From NCBI GenBank assembly GCA_965262665.1, contig CBDHFR010000002.1:682001-746000 (forward strand): a DNA stretch of 64,000 nucleotides, in the 5' to 3' direction. Both the position numbers and the translations under genes were made by a program. Shown piece after piece: positions 50,890-61,005 of this stretch. The notes under the pieces are model-generated. The model was not told the DNA's origin, did not search any database, and saw only the letters and a list, made by a program, of their open reading frames with translations. Positions within the stretch are counted from its first letter, which is position 1; every line of letters starts with the position of its first letter. Origin of the DNA: CBDBND01 sp965262665. Its GTDB lineage: Bacteria > Pseudomonadota > Alphaproteobacteria > Rhodospirillales > Rhodospirillaceae.

Positions 50890-52638
50890 ATGTGTGGTAT
50901 CGCCGGAGGAATGACGAAGACCGGGCATCCGCCTTCGGGTGATGCTTTATCCACCATGCAGCACGCGTTAATGCATCGCGGTCCTGACGGACAAGGCCGT
51001 TTTGATGCAGCGGCCACAGCCCTAGTTCACACCAGACTCGCCATCATTGATCCTGAACACGGCAAACAGCCGTTCGTGACAAACGAAGGCTATGCCCTTG
51101 TGGCGAACGGTGAAATTTACAATGACCTCTCCATCCGCGACGATCTCACCGATGGGCCTTATCAAACCGGAAGTGACAATGAATCGGCGCTCCACTTATA
51201 CCGGCGGTACGGACTGGAATTTGTCAATCACCTGCGCGGCATGTATGCGCTGGCTGTGTATGACCCATCAAAAAGTCAGCTCATCCTGGCGCGTGATCCA
51301 TTTGGGATAAAGCCGCTATATTTCGCCGAGACAGACGATGCGTTCTGGTTTGCATCCGAACTCCAGGCCCTGTTGGCGGCCGATGCCGTGCCGCGCCATG
51401 AAAACGTTAAGGCAACAGACCAATTGCTTGCACTGCAATTCACCTGTGGTAGCCAAACGGCCATCCAGGGTGTGTCGCGCTTGAATCCGGGCGAAGTCAT
51501 TGTCGTTCAAGAAGGTCGGATAACTGACCGATTCACAACGGCTCCGATTTCTCAATTCAAAGAACCATCAAACGATTCGGTTCAACACTTTGACCGTCTC
51601 TGGTTGGACTCGATCGACGTCCACCGAAGGTCTGATGTGCCCTATGGAATATTCCTGTCCAGCGGAACAGATTCCGCCGCTGTGCTTACGGCTATGGCCC
51701 GTCTCGAAAATCGTCCGGTGATCGCCTTTACGGCAGGATTTGGCGGGACGCATGTTCACGATGAACGGGATCACGCATCCCAATTGGCCAAAAAGACCGG
51801 CGCAGAACACCACGCAATTGAGATTGGCAGTGATGATTTTTGGCAACATCTCCCCAAGATCGTTACATCTCTCGACGATCCCGTCGCTGACTACGCCGCC
51901 GTACCTACGTATTTGTTGGGCAAGGAGGCGGCCAAATCCGTAAAGGTGGTTTTGACCGGTGAGGGTGGGGACGAAATATTCGCGGGCTACGGCCGGTATC
52001 GGAGTGGGCGGCGGCCGTGGCCGTTTCGCCGCAAAGCGTGGGCGCGCCACGCCCTGGCGCGGTCCGGTGTATTGAGAAATCAGACAGCGAACTGGCGGAA
52101 AGACATTCAGGCCACGGAGCAATCGCTTTTAGAGCAAGAGTTCACTCCTCTGCAACGCGGGCAGGCTCTCGATATTGCTCATTGGTTGCCCAACGACCTG
52201 CTTATCAAAGTCGACCGCTGCCTGATGGCTCATGGTGTGGAAGGCCGGGTTCCGTTTCTCGATGGACCCCTGGCAAGCTTTGGCTTCGCCCTGGCCGATC
52301 GCGACAAGATCCGTGGTCGGCTGGGTAAACACACCCTGCGTCAGTGGCTGGCGCAGCATCGGCCTGAGTCTCAGCCCTTTACCCGTAAACGGGGCTTCTC
52401 GGTACCTGTCGGACATTGGATTGCGGCTGAGGGAAAACGGCTGGCGCCACTGGTCGCGCGGCAGCTGGGTGTTAGCGCCAAGTGCGACCCCAGTGCGGTT
52501 GAAATCTTTTTCAACTCAGTGAAAGGTGATCAAGCATTCCCTGCCTGGATACTACTCTTCTATGCTTTGTGGCACCAATGTCATATTAACAATGTCACTA
52601 GCGATGGATCCGTTTTCGATGTCTTGGCCGAGCGCTAG
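50890..52638 (+). CDS. asnB: Asparagine synthetase (glutamine-hydrolysing)
   Basis: 582 residues. The N-terminal glutaminase domain begins with the nucleophile Cys2 (MCGIAGG) and has 'LMHRGPDGQGRFDAAATALV', 'LAIIDPEHGKQPF' and 'ANGEIYNDLSIRD'. The synthetase domain follows: PP-loop 'YGIFLSSGTDSAAVLTAMAR' (SSGTDS instead of the commoner SGGLDS), 'LTGEGGDEIFAGYGRYR' and 'VDRCLMAHGVEGRVPFLDG'. In polysaccharide clusters such proteins may amidate sugars or uronic acids rather than make free asparagine. Here it follows three glycosyltransferase genes, so that role is possible. Confidence 0.92.
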   Translation: MCGIAGGMTKTGHPPSGDALSTMQHALMHRGPDGQGRFDAAATALVHTRLAIIDPEHGKQPFVTNEGYALVANGEIYNDLSIRDDLTDGPYQTGSDNESALHLYRRYGLEFVNHLRGMYALAVYDPSKSQLILARDPFGIKPLYFAETDDAFWFASELQALLAADAVPRHENVKATDQLLALQFTCGSQTAIQGVSRLNPGEVIVVQEGRITDRFTTAPISQFKEPSNDSVQHFDRLWLDSIDVHRRSDVPYGIFLSSGTDSAAVLTAMARLENRPVIAFTAGFGGTHVHDERDHASQLAKKTGAEHHAIEIGSDDFWQHLPKIVTSLDDPVADYAAVPTYLLGKEAAKSVKVVLTGEGGDEIFAGYGRYRSGRRPWPFRRKAWARHALARSGVLRNQTANWRKDIQATEQSLLEQEFTPLQRGQALDIAHWLPNDLLIKVDRCLMAHGVEGRVPFLDGPLASFGFALADRDKIRGRLGKHTLRQWLAQHRPESQPFTRKRGFSVPVGHWIAAEGKRLAPLVARQLGVSAKCDPSAVEIFFNSVKGDQAFPAWILLFYALWHQCHINNVTSDGSVFDVLAER

Positions 52639-52673
52639 CCCGGTGCGACCTCACAAGGTGAAAGGACAACACG

Positions 52674-54002
52674 GTGGCCGAATCGTATGATCTGGTTTTT
52701 AAGGGCGGCACCGTATGGACTCCCAATGGACCTGTCGAAACCGACGTGGGTATTCGCAGCGGACGAATCGCGGCCTTTGGTCATCTGCGCGGCGTTTCTG
52801 AAGAGTCCCTTGATATTCAAGGGCTCACCGTTCTGCCCGGAGTCATCGACAGTCAAGTTCACTTTCGTGAACCCGGATTAGAGCACAAAGAAGATCTGGA
52901 ATTCGGCACCCGCGGTGCCGCTCTCGGCGGCGTGACCGCGGTCTTCGAGATGCCCAATACGGATCCGCCAACGACCACCGAAGAGGCCATCAACGACAAA
53001 ATATCCAGGGCTTTGGGTAGGGCGTGGACCGACTTTGCCTTTTTTGCCGGTGCCAGCCCCGAAAACGCTTCGGACCTTAAAACGCTGGAGCGGCTGCCTG
53101 GTGTATCCGGCGTGAAGATGTTCATGGGGTCTTCAACTGGTTCTCTTCTGGTACCCGACGATAAAACCGTGGCAAAGGTCTTGCGTAATGGTGTGCGGCG
53201 CATGGCCGTCCATTGCGAAGACGAAGAACGATTGCAAGAGCGAATTCATCTGGTCAAGGATGGCGCTGCCGTTGCCATGCATGCCGAATGGCGAGATGTG
53301 GAAACCGCGTTACGCGCGACAACACGACTTTTGCGGCTAGCCCGAGAAACAGGACGCCGGGTTCACACCCTGCACATCACAACAGCAGACGAAATGGCGT
53401 TTCTGAAAGACAACAAGGACATCGCCACCGTCGAGGTCCTGCCCCAACACCTGACTTTGTCTGCGCCGGAAGCGTACGAAAGACTCGGTACTTTGGCGCA
53501 ACAGAATCCGCCTATCCGAACAACCGATCACCGCGAGGCGTTGTGGCGAGCTGTGCGTGACGGGGTGGTCGACTGCATAGGGTCGGACCACGCGCCCCAC
53601 ACGTTGGAAGAAAAACAGCGGCCGTATCCTCAAAGCCCGTCAGGCATGACAGGGGTTCAAACGATGGTGCCGCTGTTGCTTGATCACGTTAATGCCGATC
53701 GACTGACCTTGCAGCGGCTGGTTGATCTCACCAGTTCCGGTCCAGCCCGCATTTATGGAATCGCGGGCAAGGGTCGCATTGCCGTGGGATACGATGCCGA
53801 CCTCACCATCGTTGATCTCAAAGCCAGGCGTACGATTTCGAACGACTGGATTGCTTCCAAGTCAGGGTGGACGGCTTATGACGGGCAAACCGTCACGGGT
53901 TGGCCCATAGCCACGGTAATTCGGGGACTGCTCGTCATGAAAGACGATGAACTCATTGGCAATGCCATCGGCGCACCGGTCCGGTTTACCGAGACGCTTT
54001 AA
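52674..54002 (+). CDS. pyrC: Dihydroorotase (class I)
   Basis: 442 residues from a GTG start with an AAAGGA ribosome site. Cyclises carbamoyl-aspartate to dihydroorotate in pyrimidine synthesis. Metal and substrate residues are visible: 'VIDSQVHFREPGLEHKEDLE' (HxR), 'SGVKMFMGSSTGSLLV' (Lys bridging the metals when carbamylated), 'MAVHCEDEERL' (His), 'HTLHITTADEMAF' (His) and 'CIGSDHAPHTLEEKQRPYPQ' (Asp). No pyrB is adjacent, so an allantoinase or hydantoinase role cannot be fully excluded. It lies 35 bp after asnB; its stop overlaps the convergent hydrolase gene by 4 bp. Confidence 0.88.
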   Translation: MAESYDLVFKGGTVWTPNGPVETDVGIRSGRIAAFGHLRGVSEESLDIQGLTVLPGVIDSQVHFREPGLEHKEDLEFGTRGAALGGVTAVFEMPNTDPPTTTEEAINDKISRALGRAWTDFAFFAGASPENASDLKTLERLPGVSGVKMFMGSSTGSLLVPDDKTVAKVLRNGVRRMAVHCEDEERLQERIHLVKDGAAVAMHAEWRDVETALRATTRLLRLARETGRRVHTLHITTADEMAFLKDNKDIATVEVLPQHLTLSAPEAYERLGTLAQQNPPIRTTDHREALWRAVRDGVVDCIGSDHAPHTLEEKQRPYPQSPSGMTGVQTMVPLLLDHVNADRLTLQRLVDLTSSGPARIYGIAGKGRIAVGYDADLTIVDLKARRTISNDWIASKSGWTAYDGQTVTGWPIATVIRGLLVMKDDELIGNAIGAPVRFTETL

Positions 54003-56095
54003 TTTACTGACAAGTATTTACAGGTCTCATCATTAACTGACCGAGCCATGGCTCGATCAAACCGTACACCTGCAGCCTCGATCATCGGGTTGATGTCGAG
54101 ACCGAGAATGAGTTCCTTGCCGGCGAGATCCAGCGTGGCGGCGGCAAACGATTCCAAATAGTCTGCTTTGGAGATGTAGCGCTCCGTAATGGCGGGGCGC
54201 GGATCGCCAAGATCTTCACGTTCGGGTATCGTTCGCGCAAATGGAATGTAGCCGCCGAACCACGTTGTCAAACGATCTGGTGCACCCGTAGCTGCGTTGT
54301 ACGGATTCCAGCCGGTGTGGGTTCCAAGAGGCACGTCGATATCCGGTAAGCGAATGCCCGCGACGTCGATGCCATCTTTGTCAGGGGCAGGTACAAGTGT
54401 GACAAATGGCGGACCGTGCCGCGGTGGCACCCGATCAGCGATACCGTCGGTCTCAAACCGTGCTCCGTGGTCCAGGCGCGGTGGCATAAGATGGCTTTCC
54501 GGTCTTCTCAGAAAAGCACCGCCGGGGAAGCGGTCGTTGTAAATGCTCAAGGGCACCAAAGTGTCGGCCTCAATTCTGGGGTACCGACTGGCTGGTGGGG
54601 TGCGATCCAGGGTAATCCAGGCATCCAAGTGGGACAGCAGGGCGCGTAAGACAGGCCTGTGATCTAACGGGTTGCGGCAATGCACCAAATTGCCGCGCTC
54701 CTCGGTTACGCCGATCACATGTTGTCCGCCTGCGATGACGTATAGGCGCACGGATGGGTCCAATTCGATGTCATGAGACCCATCCGTGTCGGATGTGCAC
54801 CAATGACGCTGAGCGGGTCCAATATTCTGTAGACGTGTTGAGAATGAAAACGCGTGGAACAGCACCGAGTGCTCGAGCTTGATCAAAAAGACTGTCGCTG
54901 GTTTGCGTCTCTCGATCCGTCTGCATTCCAGAAGAAAACGGAAAGTAGTCGGTTGGGTAATCAAGACCGATGTCGTGGCCAAAATGACGGGAGGTTTGGG
55001 CAAATCGAAAATTGAAACCCCCTTTGCCGGCGCCCGCCGTATCGATGATGGCGCCGTCGAAGGTCATTCGGCCAGTCTCATCCACATGAAGACCGTGCCA
55101 GATTAAGGTGTTTAGAACCCGTCCCGATTGGGACGCGCCATAAACCAACACCGCTTCAGGTAGGTCTGCACCATTTTCTGTCAAAGGATTTGGATTGCCG
55201 GTGGAATCCATCTGCGCAAACCGGAAAAACGACAAGGCATCGCGAATTGACGCCAAACCGAGCCCAACGATGGGCGGATTGCGGGCTTGGTATACCAGCC
55301 GGTAGACACGGCCCGGTTCAAACCCTGAATCCAAAGTGATCCAGGTATCGTCATTTAAGGCAAAGCTGTCCGGCGTAGCTTCAATGGGTCGGCCAAAGCG
55401 CCATTGTTGACGGGCAACAGCGGTGTATTGAGCTTCACCAGGTGCACGAACAGACAATTGTGCATTGGACGTATTCGCTAGAATGGGTTTGTAACCAATG
55501 GAGCCCGCTGCAATGTGCCCGGAACTAAATGTCCGGGTTAAGGGGGTCATTTCACTGATGACGGAACCCGTTACCGGCTGGCCATTTTCTTGACGGGCAA
55601 CTGGTAGATTTATATTCAGTAAATTTGGACGGGGGGCCACATCCCAATTCCATCCCGTCCACAGCAGGGAATATCCCTGTTCCAAAAGAAATCCATTGCC
55701 CACGTCTACCGCTGTTCGTGCTCCGTCCCGACCCGAAGCGTCATTGAAGCGGCCGAGCAGCTGCATCCTCCCTCTATTGGCGACGTCGTAGAACAACCGG
55801 TTGTTGCGGCGCGAAGGATCAAGCGGGGTCAGGAGGATAAAATCACCGCTGAACGTAACCTGCCCGCGGCCGTTTCTGGACGCTAAGCCAAGGTCAACAA
55901 TCGCACTGTTATAAGTAGAATCAGGATCAACCGAATAATGTAGCCGGCCGGAAATACGAACGTAAGACCCGACCCGGCCGTAGGCAGTACCATTTGCCAC
56001 TAAACTGCGGTCGTGGATTTCGATCCGGTCTACCGCCGCCAAACCCTGGACGCTGACCAGACTCAATTGTGCGGCGATCAGACAAAAAGCACTAA
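53999..56095 (-). pseudogene. Exported alpha/beta-hydrolase-domain protein, 5' end cut by IS5 and one frameshift
   Basis: About 690 residues over two frames. The frame enters from the IS5 end at 56095 with most of a signal peptide ('CLIAAQLSLVSVQGLAAVDR') but no start codon. It then reads 'VGSYVRISGRLHYSVDPDST', 'LLEQGYSLLWTGWNWDVAPR' and 'EAVLVYGASQSGRVLNTLIW' (nucleophile-elbow GxSxxG), and 'RVFILNTSTEYWTRSASLVH'. Near 54785 the frame shifts by one, and 'LDPSVRLYVIAGGQHVIGV' and 'KDGIDVAGIRLPDIDVPLGT' continue to 53999. This is the large secreted alpha/beta hydrolase family (Abhydrolase_10-like) of unknown substrate. The IS insertion alone should abolish expression. Confidence 0.78.
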
Positions 56096-57002
56096 GAGTC
56101 GGTTTCGAAAGTCATGCGGCTCGGGCCAATCTGCGGACGAGGAGCATGACGGAGGCGGCGTAGAGGAAGGCGCGGGCCGAGGCGATGGTGGCCTCGAAGT
56201 CCTTTGCCAGTCGCCGGTTGCGGTTGATCCAGGCGAAGAAGCGCTCCACGACCCAGCGGCGCGGTTGGACGGCGAAGCCGACCTGATCGGGGCTTTTGCG
56301 CACGATCTCGACGGCGATCATGGTGGCCGTGGCGACCTTCTCGCCGGCGTAGCCGCTGTCGGCAAAGACCTTCTCGATGAACGGAAACGAGCCGCGTGAG
56401 GCGCACAGCAGCGGCCCGCCACCATCGCGGTCCTGGATACTCGCCGGATGCGCCTCGAGCACGAGGCCGCGCCCGTCGGTGTCGACCAGCGCGTGGCGCT
56501 TGCGCCCCTTGATCTTCTTGCCCGCATCGTAGCCGCGGGGGCCACCAGCCTCGGTCGTCTTGACGCTCTGGCTGTCGATAATCGCGCCGCTCGGGCTGGC
56601 CTCGCGTCCGACCCGCTCGCGATCGGCCATGACCAGAAAGTGGTTGATCTTCTCAAGGAGGCCGTCGTCGCGGAACTTAGCGAACCAGCGATAGATCGTG
56701 CCCCACGGTGGTAAATCGCTTGGCAGCAAGCGCCAAGGGCAGCCAGCCCGCATCACGTAGAAAATGCCGTTGACGATCTCTCGCATCGGCCATGACCGGG
56801 GCCGTCCCGTGCCATGAGCCGGAGGCAAATGAGGCTCGATCACAACCCACTCCGCAGCGGTCAAATCAGTCTGATAACGCAGCGCCTTGCGGCTATGCTG
56901 CTCTCGGGTGGTCGGCGTCCACATGGCGGCTCCAGATCGGTTTCAGCAACCTTCCTGGAATCACATCGACACCGGCCACTCAACCCCTTTCGAAACGGCC
57001 TC
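56096..57002 (-). mobile_element. IS5-family insertion sequence, copy 2 (907 bp)
   Basis: Same length and ends as the copy at 44995-45901, with its own TAA target duplication (56093-56095 and 57003-57005). It is inserted in the signal-peptide region of the alpha/beta hydrolase gene and lies about 115 bp upstream of a GST gene. It has the same orientation as copy 1, so recombination between the copies would delete 11.1 kb. Confidence 0.92.
56112..56924 (-). CDS. IS5-family transposase, copy 2
   Basis: 270 residues, the same protein as in copy 1; the one visible base difference (in the ADSGY codon region) is silent. The frame and DDE triad are intact. Both copies were probably acquired recently, since they have not diverged. 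Confidence 0.94.
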   Translation of the reverse strand: MWTPTTREQHSRKALRYQTDLTAAEWVVIEPHLPPAHGTGRPRSWPMREIVNGIFYVMRAGCPWRLLPSDLPPWGTIYRWFAKFRDDGLLEKINHFLVMADRERVGREASPSGAIIDSQSVKTTEAGGPRGYDAGKKIKGRKRHALVDTDGRGLVLEAHPASIQDRDGGGPLLCASRGSFPFIEKVFADSGYAGEKVATATMIAVEIVRKSPDQVGFAVQPRRWVVERFFAWINRNRRLAKDFEATIASARAFLYAASVMLLVRRLARAA

Positions 57003-57117
57003 TAAGGCGCAAGTCGGTCCCCGGTTACGAAACATGCGCGGTCGATCCTTTGCTTGAGATGTGGTCTATAGTCCACATTCCAGGTTCACCTGTCGATGAT
57101 TCCATGAAAGGCCCACC

Positions 57118-57753
57118 ATGATCGACTTATACAGCGTACCCACGGCCAACGGCCAAAGGGTCCATATCATGCTCGAAGAAACAGGACTGGCCTATCAGCC
57201 CCATTTCGTTGACCTTCAAGGCGGCGAGCACTTAGGCGCAGATTTTTTGTCTAAGAATCCTCTGGGTCGCGCGCCGTGCATTGTGAACACAGAAGGTCCA
57301 CATGGTCAGCCCATCACTGTGTTTGAAGGTCACGCCATTCTCTACTACTTGGCCGAAAAATCCGGCAAGTTTTATCCCGATGACCTTGCGCTCAGAACTC
57401 AAATTCATACGTGGATGAGTGCTGTTGCAGCGAACCTGGGTCCCGCATTCTCCGCGCAATTTTGGTTTACGACTATGGCACCGGAGCGCAGTGATATGAC
57501 CATCGAGCGCTACATTTCGGAGGCTCACCGAGGGCTTAAGGCGTTAGAAACGCACCTTGCAGATCACCCGTATATTGCGGGTGAGGCGTATACGATTGCC
57601 GACATTCACGCCTATCCCGTCGCGGCAACGTCGGCATCACGTTTAGATGGTGGTCTCGATCCTTATCCGACCATTCGTGCGTGGGCTGACCGTATCAGTA
57701 GTCGGGAAGCCGTTAAAAGAGGGATGAGCCTGTTCATGGATGATGAGTCGTAG
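57118..57753 (+). CDS. Glutathione S-transferase family protein
   Basis: 211 residues. N-terminal thioredoxin-fold half ('LYSVPTANGQRVHIMLEETG', 'FLSKNPLGRAPCIV', 'TVFEGHAILYYLAEKSGKFY', with the Glu/Gly of the glutathione gamma-Glu site) and C-terminal all-helical half ('ALETHLADHPYIAGEAYTIA', 'DIHAYPVAATSASRLDGGLD'). This matches bacterial Nu/YfcG-like GSTs that detoxify electrophiles or reduce disulfides. A GAAAGGC motif upstream of ATG 57118 is a weak ribosome site. IS5 copy 2 sits just upstream and may influence its expression. Confidence 0.9.
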   Translation: MIDLYSVPTANGQRVHIMLEETGLAYQPHFVDLQGGEHLGADFLSKNPLGRAPCIVNTEGPHGQPITVFEGHAILYYLAEKSGKFYPDDLALRTQIHTWMSAVAANLGPAFSAQFWFTTMAPERSDMTIERYISEAHRGLKALETHLADHPYIAGEAYTIADIHAYPVAATSASRLDGGLDPYPTIRAWADRISSREAVKRGMSLFMDDES

Positions 57754-57757
57754 GGAT

Positions 57758-58706
57758 TTAGACTTCCACCAGGATTGTTTTCCCACAGGTCGTACAGGTC
57801 TGCCGCTTACGTTTGCTTTCTTCAGACAGGATTTGATTTACCGTTTCATCAGACAGCATGTATTCCTGCTGAGCAGCTTTCAGACCGACAATCTCCTGTT
57901 CCTCAAGGGTCCCATCCTGTAACGCGAGGTCCACGCGTTTGCGGTATTCTTCCCGCCGATGTTGGAGTTCCTCAGAAAATCTGGACGCCAACATCCCTGC
58001 AGGCAATGCCACCAAGCCAATACCCAGTATCATGATGACAACACCAATCATTTTGCCAAAGACGGTAATGGGAGTAACATCGCCGTACCCGACTGTGGTG
58101 AGAGTTACAGACGCCCACCACATCGCTGCCGGGATGCTGCCGAACGCCTGTGGCTGGACGTTGCGCTCCACCAAATACATCCCGCTAGCGGCAATGATGA
58201 TTAAGACCACGACAATAAAGATTGCGCCTACCATAGCAGGTGCTTCAGTCCGTATGACCCGCCAAAGCACAACCAATGGCGTAAAGAACCGGACCAATTG
58301 CAGAAGACGGAGCAATCTTAATGCGATTAGACTTTGCGCGCCCACAATATCAAAAATAGACAGGTACAGTGGCACGATCGCGATCAAGTCGATAAGGGGA
58401 AGCGGGGAGAAACAATATTCAAGACGTGCGCACAATGGAGGTGAGGCGTTGCAAGCCTGGACGCTCGACGCTGGACCAAACTCTTAAAATCCATTCCGCC
58501 GTAAAAATCAGGGCTGATACCAACTCGATCAGTCGGAACGATAGAGCATACTGCCGGTTTAATTCTGGAACGGACTGCAGGATGACCGCCAACACATTGA
58601 CCACAATTAAGACAGCAATGAACCCATTGACAACTATGGCCCGTAAAGGACGTGGCGGTTCATTGTTAAAGAGAAGAAAAGTGTAGTGAAGCAATGTGGC
58701 CGACAT
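57758..58706 (-). pseudogene. Voltage-gated potassium channel-type protein, frameshifted
   Basis: Two frames together give a six-helix cation channel of about 310 residues. The first (58706 to about 58430) has helices S1-S2 ('VVNGFIAVLIVVNVLAVILQ'). The second (to 57758) has S3 to S6, with the S4-like 'IALRLLRLLQLVRFF', the pore 'WWASVTLTTVGYGDVTPITV' with the K+ filter TVGYGD, and a cytoplasmic helical tail ending in a CTTCG zinc-ribbon-like motif. The frame changes near 58430 inside the S2-S3 loop. A single inserted or deleted base would restore it. It is convergent with the GST gene, 5 bp apart. Confidence 0.8.
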
Positions 58707-58879
58707 GGAAATCCAACCCTTACCGTGGTGAGCGCCAACTGATCCAGATCGTTAATCAGCTTGGTATCCAGGCTTTTATCCTGTTATGGAACCTTTTAAA
58801 CCCTCATTTCTAAGGCGGCGAGGGGAATAACCCGTCTTAGTTTCCTATGTGGTTGGTTTGGTAGGGATAGGTGTGAATC

Positions 58880-61003
58880 ATGGACGATGTTCTGTCGGTG
58901 ACGGTGGTGGAGGGGCTGGCTGTATTGATGATCAACAACCCGCCGGTGAACGCTTTGTCCTACAAAGTTCGCCAAGCGCTTTCGCGTGCGGCTGATGACG
59001 CTGAAAGTAACAACTCCATCTCAGCCATACTTATTTCCGGTAAAGGGCGGAATTTTAGCGCCGGTGCCGATATCCGGGAGTTTGATGCACCAGTCATCGA
59101 GCCTGGACTGCCTGCTTTGATCGATCGCATCGAAGCTTGTTCAAAACCTGTCGTCGTGGCCCTTTTCGGCACCACGCTTGGCGGTGGTTTTGAGCTGGCC
59201 ATGGGCTGTCATTACCGCGTCGCCGCTTCTGGAACCCATGTTGGATTACCCGAAGTGCACCTCGGCATCATTCCCGGCGCCGGTGGCACACAGCGCTTGC
59301 CCAGGCTGATTGGTGCGGAAGCGGCTATCGAAGCCATCACCACTGGCCGACATTTACCCATTGACGAAGCATTCGCCCTCGGCGCCATTGATGAAATAGC
59401 CGACGGCGATCTCATTGAAGCAGCTACCGCTGCGGCGCATCGTATGGCCAAAGCTGGCGGCGAACCACGGCGAACGGGAACACTCGATGTGGATCCCAAA
59501 ACCGTTCCTAACGGTATTTTTGAATCGACCAAGGCTTCATTAGCGAAGCGCCGAAAAGGGTTTAACGCACACCCCGCTGCCGTCGATGCCATTGAATGGG
59601 CGTGCACCCTTCCAATAATCGAAGGGCTCGCCAAAGAACGGATATTATCCGCAGAGCTGAAGGCATCAGTTCAATCCAAATCGCAGCGCCACCTATTTTT
59701 TTCCGAACGCACGGCGCTGAAAATTCCCGATATACCGAAAGAGACTCCACTACGGGACATTAATGCGGCGGGCGTTGTCGGGGCTGGAACGATGGGCGCG
59801 GGCATTGCCACCTGTTTTCTCAACGCCGGTATTCCCGTAACACTAGTTGAAACACAAAACGACGCGCTTCAAGCCGGTCTTGAGCGCATAAAAAAAACCT
59901 TGGATCGCGATGCAACGCGCGGTCGTATGACGGCAGCTGAAAAGGATGCACGACTGAACATTTTGTTTGGTGTATTGGATCTGGGTGCACTCTCGGATGT
60001 CGATATCGTGATTGAAGCTGTCTTCGAGTCTATGGACTTGAAAATACAGATCTTCAAAGAGCTTGATCGTATCTGTAAGCCTAGCGCCATCCTCGCCACC
60101 AACACATCAACCCTCGACATTAATGTGATCGCGGCTGAGACCGAAAACCCCGATCGTGTCATCGGTACGCATTTCTTTTCTCCTGCAAATATCATGAAAC
60201 TCTTGGAAGTGGTGCGTGGTGATGCAGCCGCCAAAGATGTGGTGGCGACGACCATGGCCCTGGGCCGTCGCATTGGTAAAACGGCCGTGCTGTCCGGTGT
60301 CGCGTTTGCCTTTATCGGCAATCGCATGCTGGAAGACTACGTTCGGGAATCCCAAATGCTTTTGCTGGAAGGATTGACCCCTGCTCAGGTCGATGGAGCG
60401 TTGGAAAGATGGGGCATGGCCATGGGTCCGTGTGCCGTTATGGACCTTGCCGGTCAGGACGTGAGTTTTCTCACCCGCGATCAGAACCGCCATCATCTGC
60501 CGGATGATCCACTCTATTACAGGCCGGGCGATCTCATGAATGAGTTGGGCCGATTTGGTCAAAAAACCGGTAAGGGTTTTTATCAATACGCAGACGGACG
60601 TATGCGCCAAAATGATCCTGAGGTAGCCACTTTGATACGCGACGCAGCGCAACATCTGGGTGTCAATCAACGCTCAAACATCGAAGATCAGGAGATTCTT
60701 GACCGGTGTTTATGTGCGCTCATCAATCGGGGCGCGCAATTGCTGGATCACGGTGTTGCTTTGCGGGCCAGTGATATTGATGTGGTTTGGGCAGCCGGAT
60801 ATGGATTTCCGGCGTATCGTGGCGGACCTATGTTTTACGCCGACACCATCGGCCTCGATACAGTCGTCGATGTGTTCAAGAGCAAAGCTGAGGTCCTGGG
60901 CAACGACTATGGGTATTGGACTCCGGCGCCGCTGCTGATTGAATTGGCCTCGCAAGGTAAAACCTTTGCATCCTTTGATGCGGAACACCGAGGAGACACA
61001 TAA
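58880..61003 (+). CDS. fadJ: Bifunctional enoyl-CoA hydratase / 3-hydroxyacyl-CoA dehydrogenase (FadJ-like)
   Basis: 707 residues, the length of FadJ. Residues 1-190 are the crotonase domain ('ISGKGRNFSAGADIREFD', 'FGTTLGGGFELAMGCHYRVA', 'LPEVHLGIIPGAGGTQRLPR', holding the two catalytic Glu). From about 295 comes the NAD domain ('GVVGAGTMGAGIATCFLNAG'), then 'DIVIEAVFESMDLKIQIFKE', 'ATNTSTLDINVIAAETENPD' and 'VIGTHFFSPANIMKLLEVVR' with the catalytic His, and two C-terminal domains. It performs the middle two steps of fatty acid beta-oxidation. No thiolase is adjacent. The SDR gene follows after 2 bp and an acyl-CoA dehydrogenase after that, so this is an operon. Confidence 0.95.
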   Translation: MDDVLSVTVVEGLAVLMINNPPVNALSYKVRQALSRAADDAESNNSISAILISGKGRNFSAGADIREFDAPVIEPGLPALIDRIEACSKPVVVALFGTTLGGGFELAMGCHYRVAASGTHVGLPEVHLGIIPGAGGTQRLPRLIGAEAAIEAITTGRHLPIDEAFALGAIDEIADGDLIEAATAAAHRMAKAGGEPRRTGTLDVDPKTVPNGIFESTKASLAKRRKGFNAHPAAVDAIEWACTLPIIEGLAKERILSAELKASVQSKSQRHLFFSERTALKIPDIPKETPLRDINAAGVVGAGTMGAGIATCFLNAGIPVTLVETQNDALQAGLERIKKTLDRDATRGRMTAAEKDARLNILFGVLDLGALSDVDIVIEAVFESMDLKIQIFKELDRICKPSAILATNTSTLDINVIAAETENPDRVIGTHFFSPANIMKLLEVVRGDAAAKDVVATTMALGRRIGKTAVLSGVAFAFIGNRMLEDYVRESQMLLLEGLTPAQVDGALERWGMAMGPCAVMDLAGQDVSFLTRDQNRHHLPDDPLYYRPGDLMNELGRFGQKTGKGFYQYADGRMRQNDPEVATLIRDAAQHLGVNQRSNIEDQEILDRCLCALINRGAQLLDHGVALRASDIDVVWAAGYGFPAYRGGPMFYADTIGLDTVVDVFKSKAEVLGNDYGYWTPAPLLIELASQGKTFASFDAEHRGDT

Positions 61004-61005
61004 CA

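Noticed and set aside
44995..57002. Composite transposon formed by the two IS5 copies
   Set aside because: Each copy has its own TAA duplication and sits in a different disrupted neighbourhood, and the enclosed genes are ordinary chromosomal ones.
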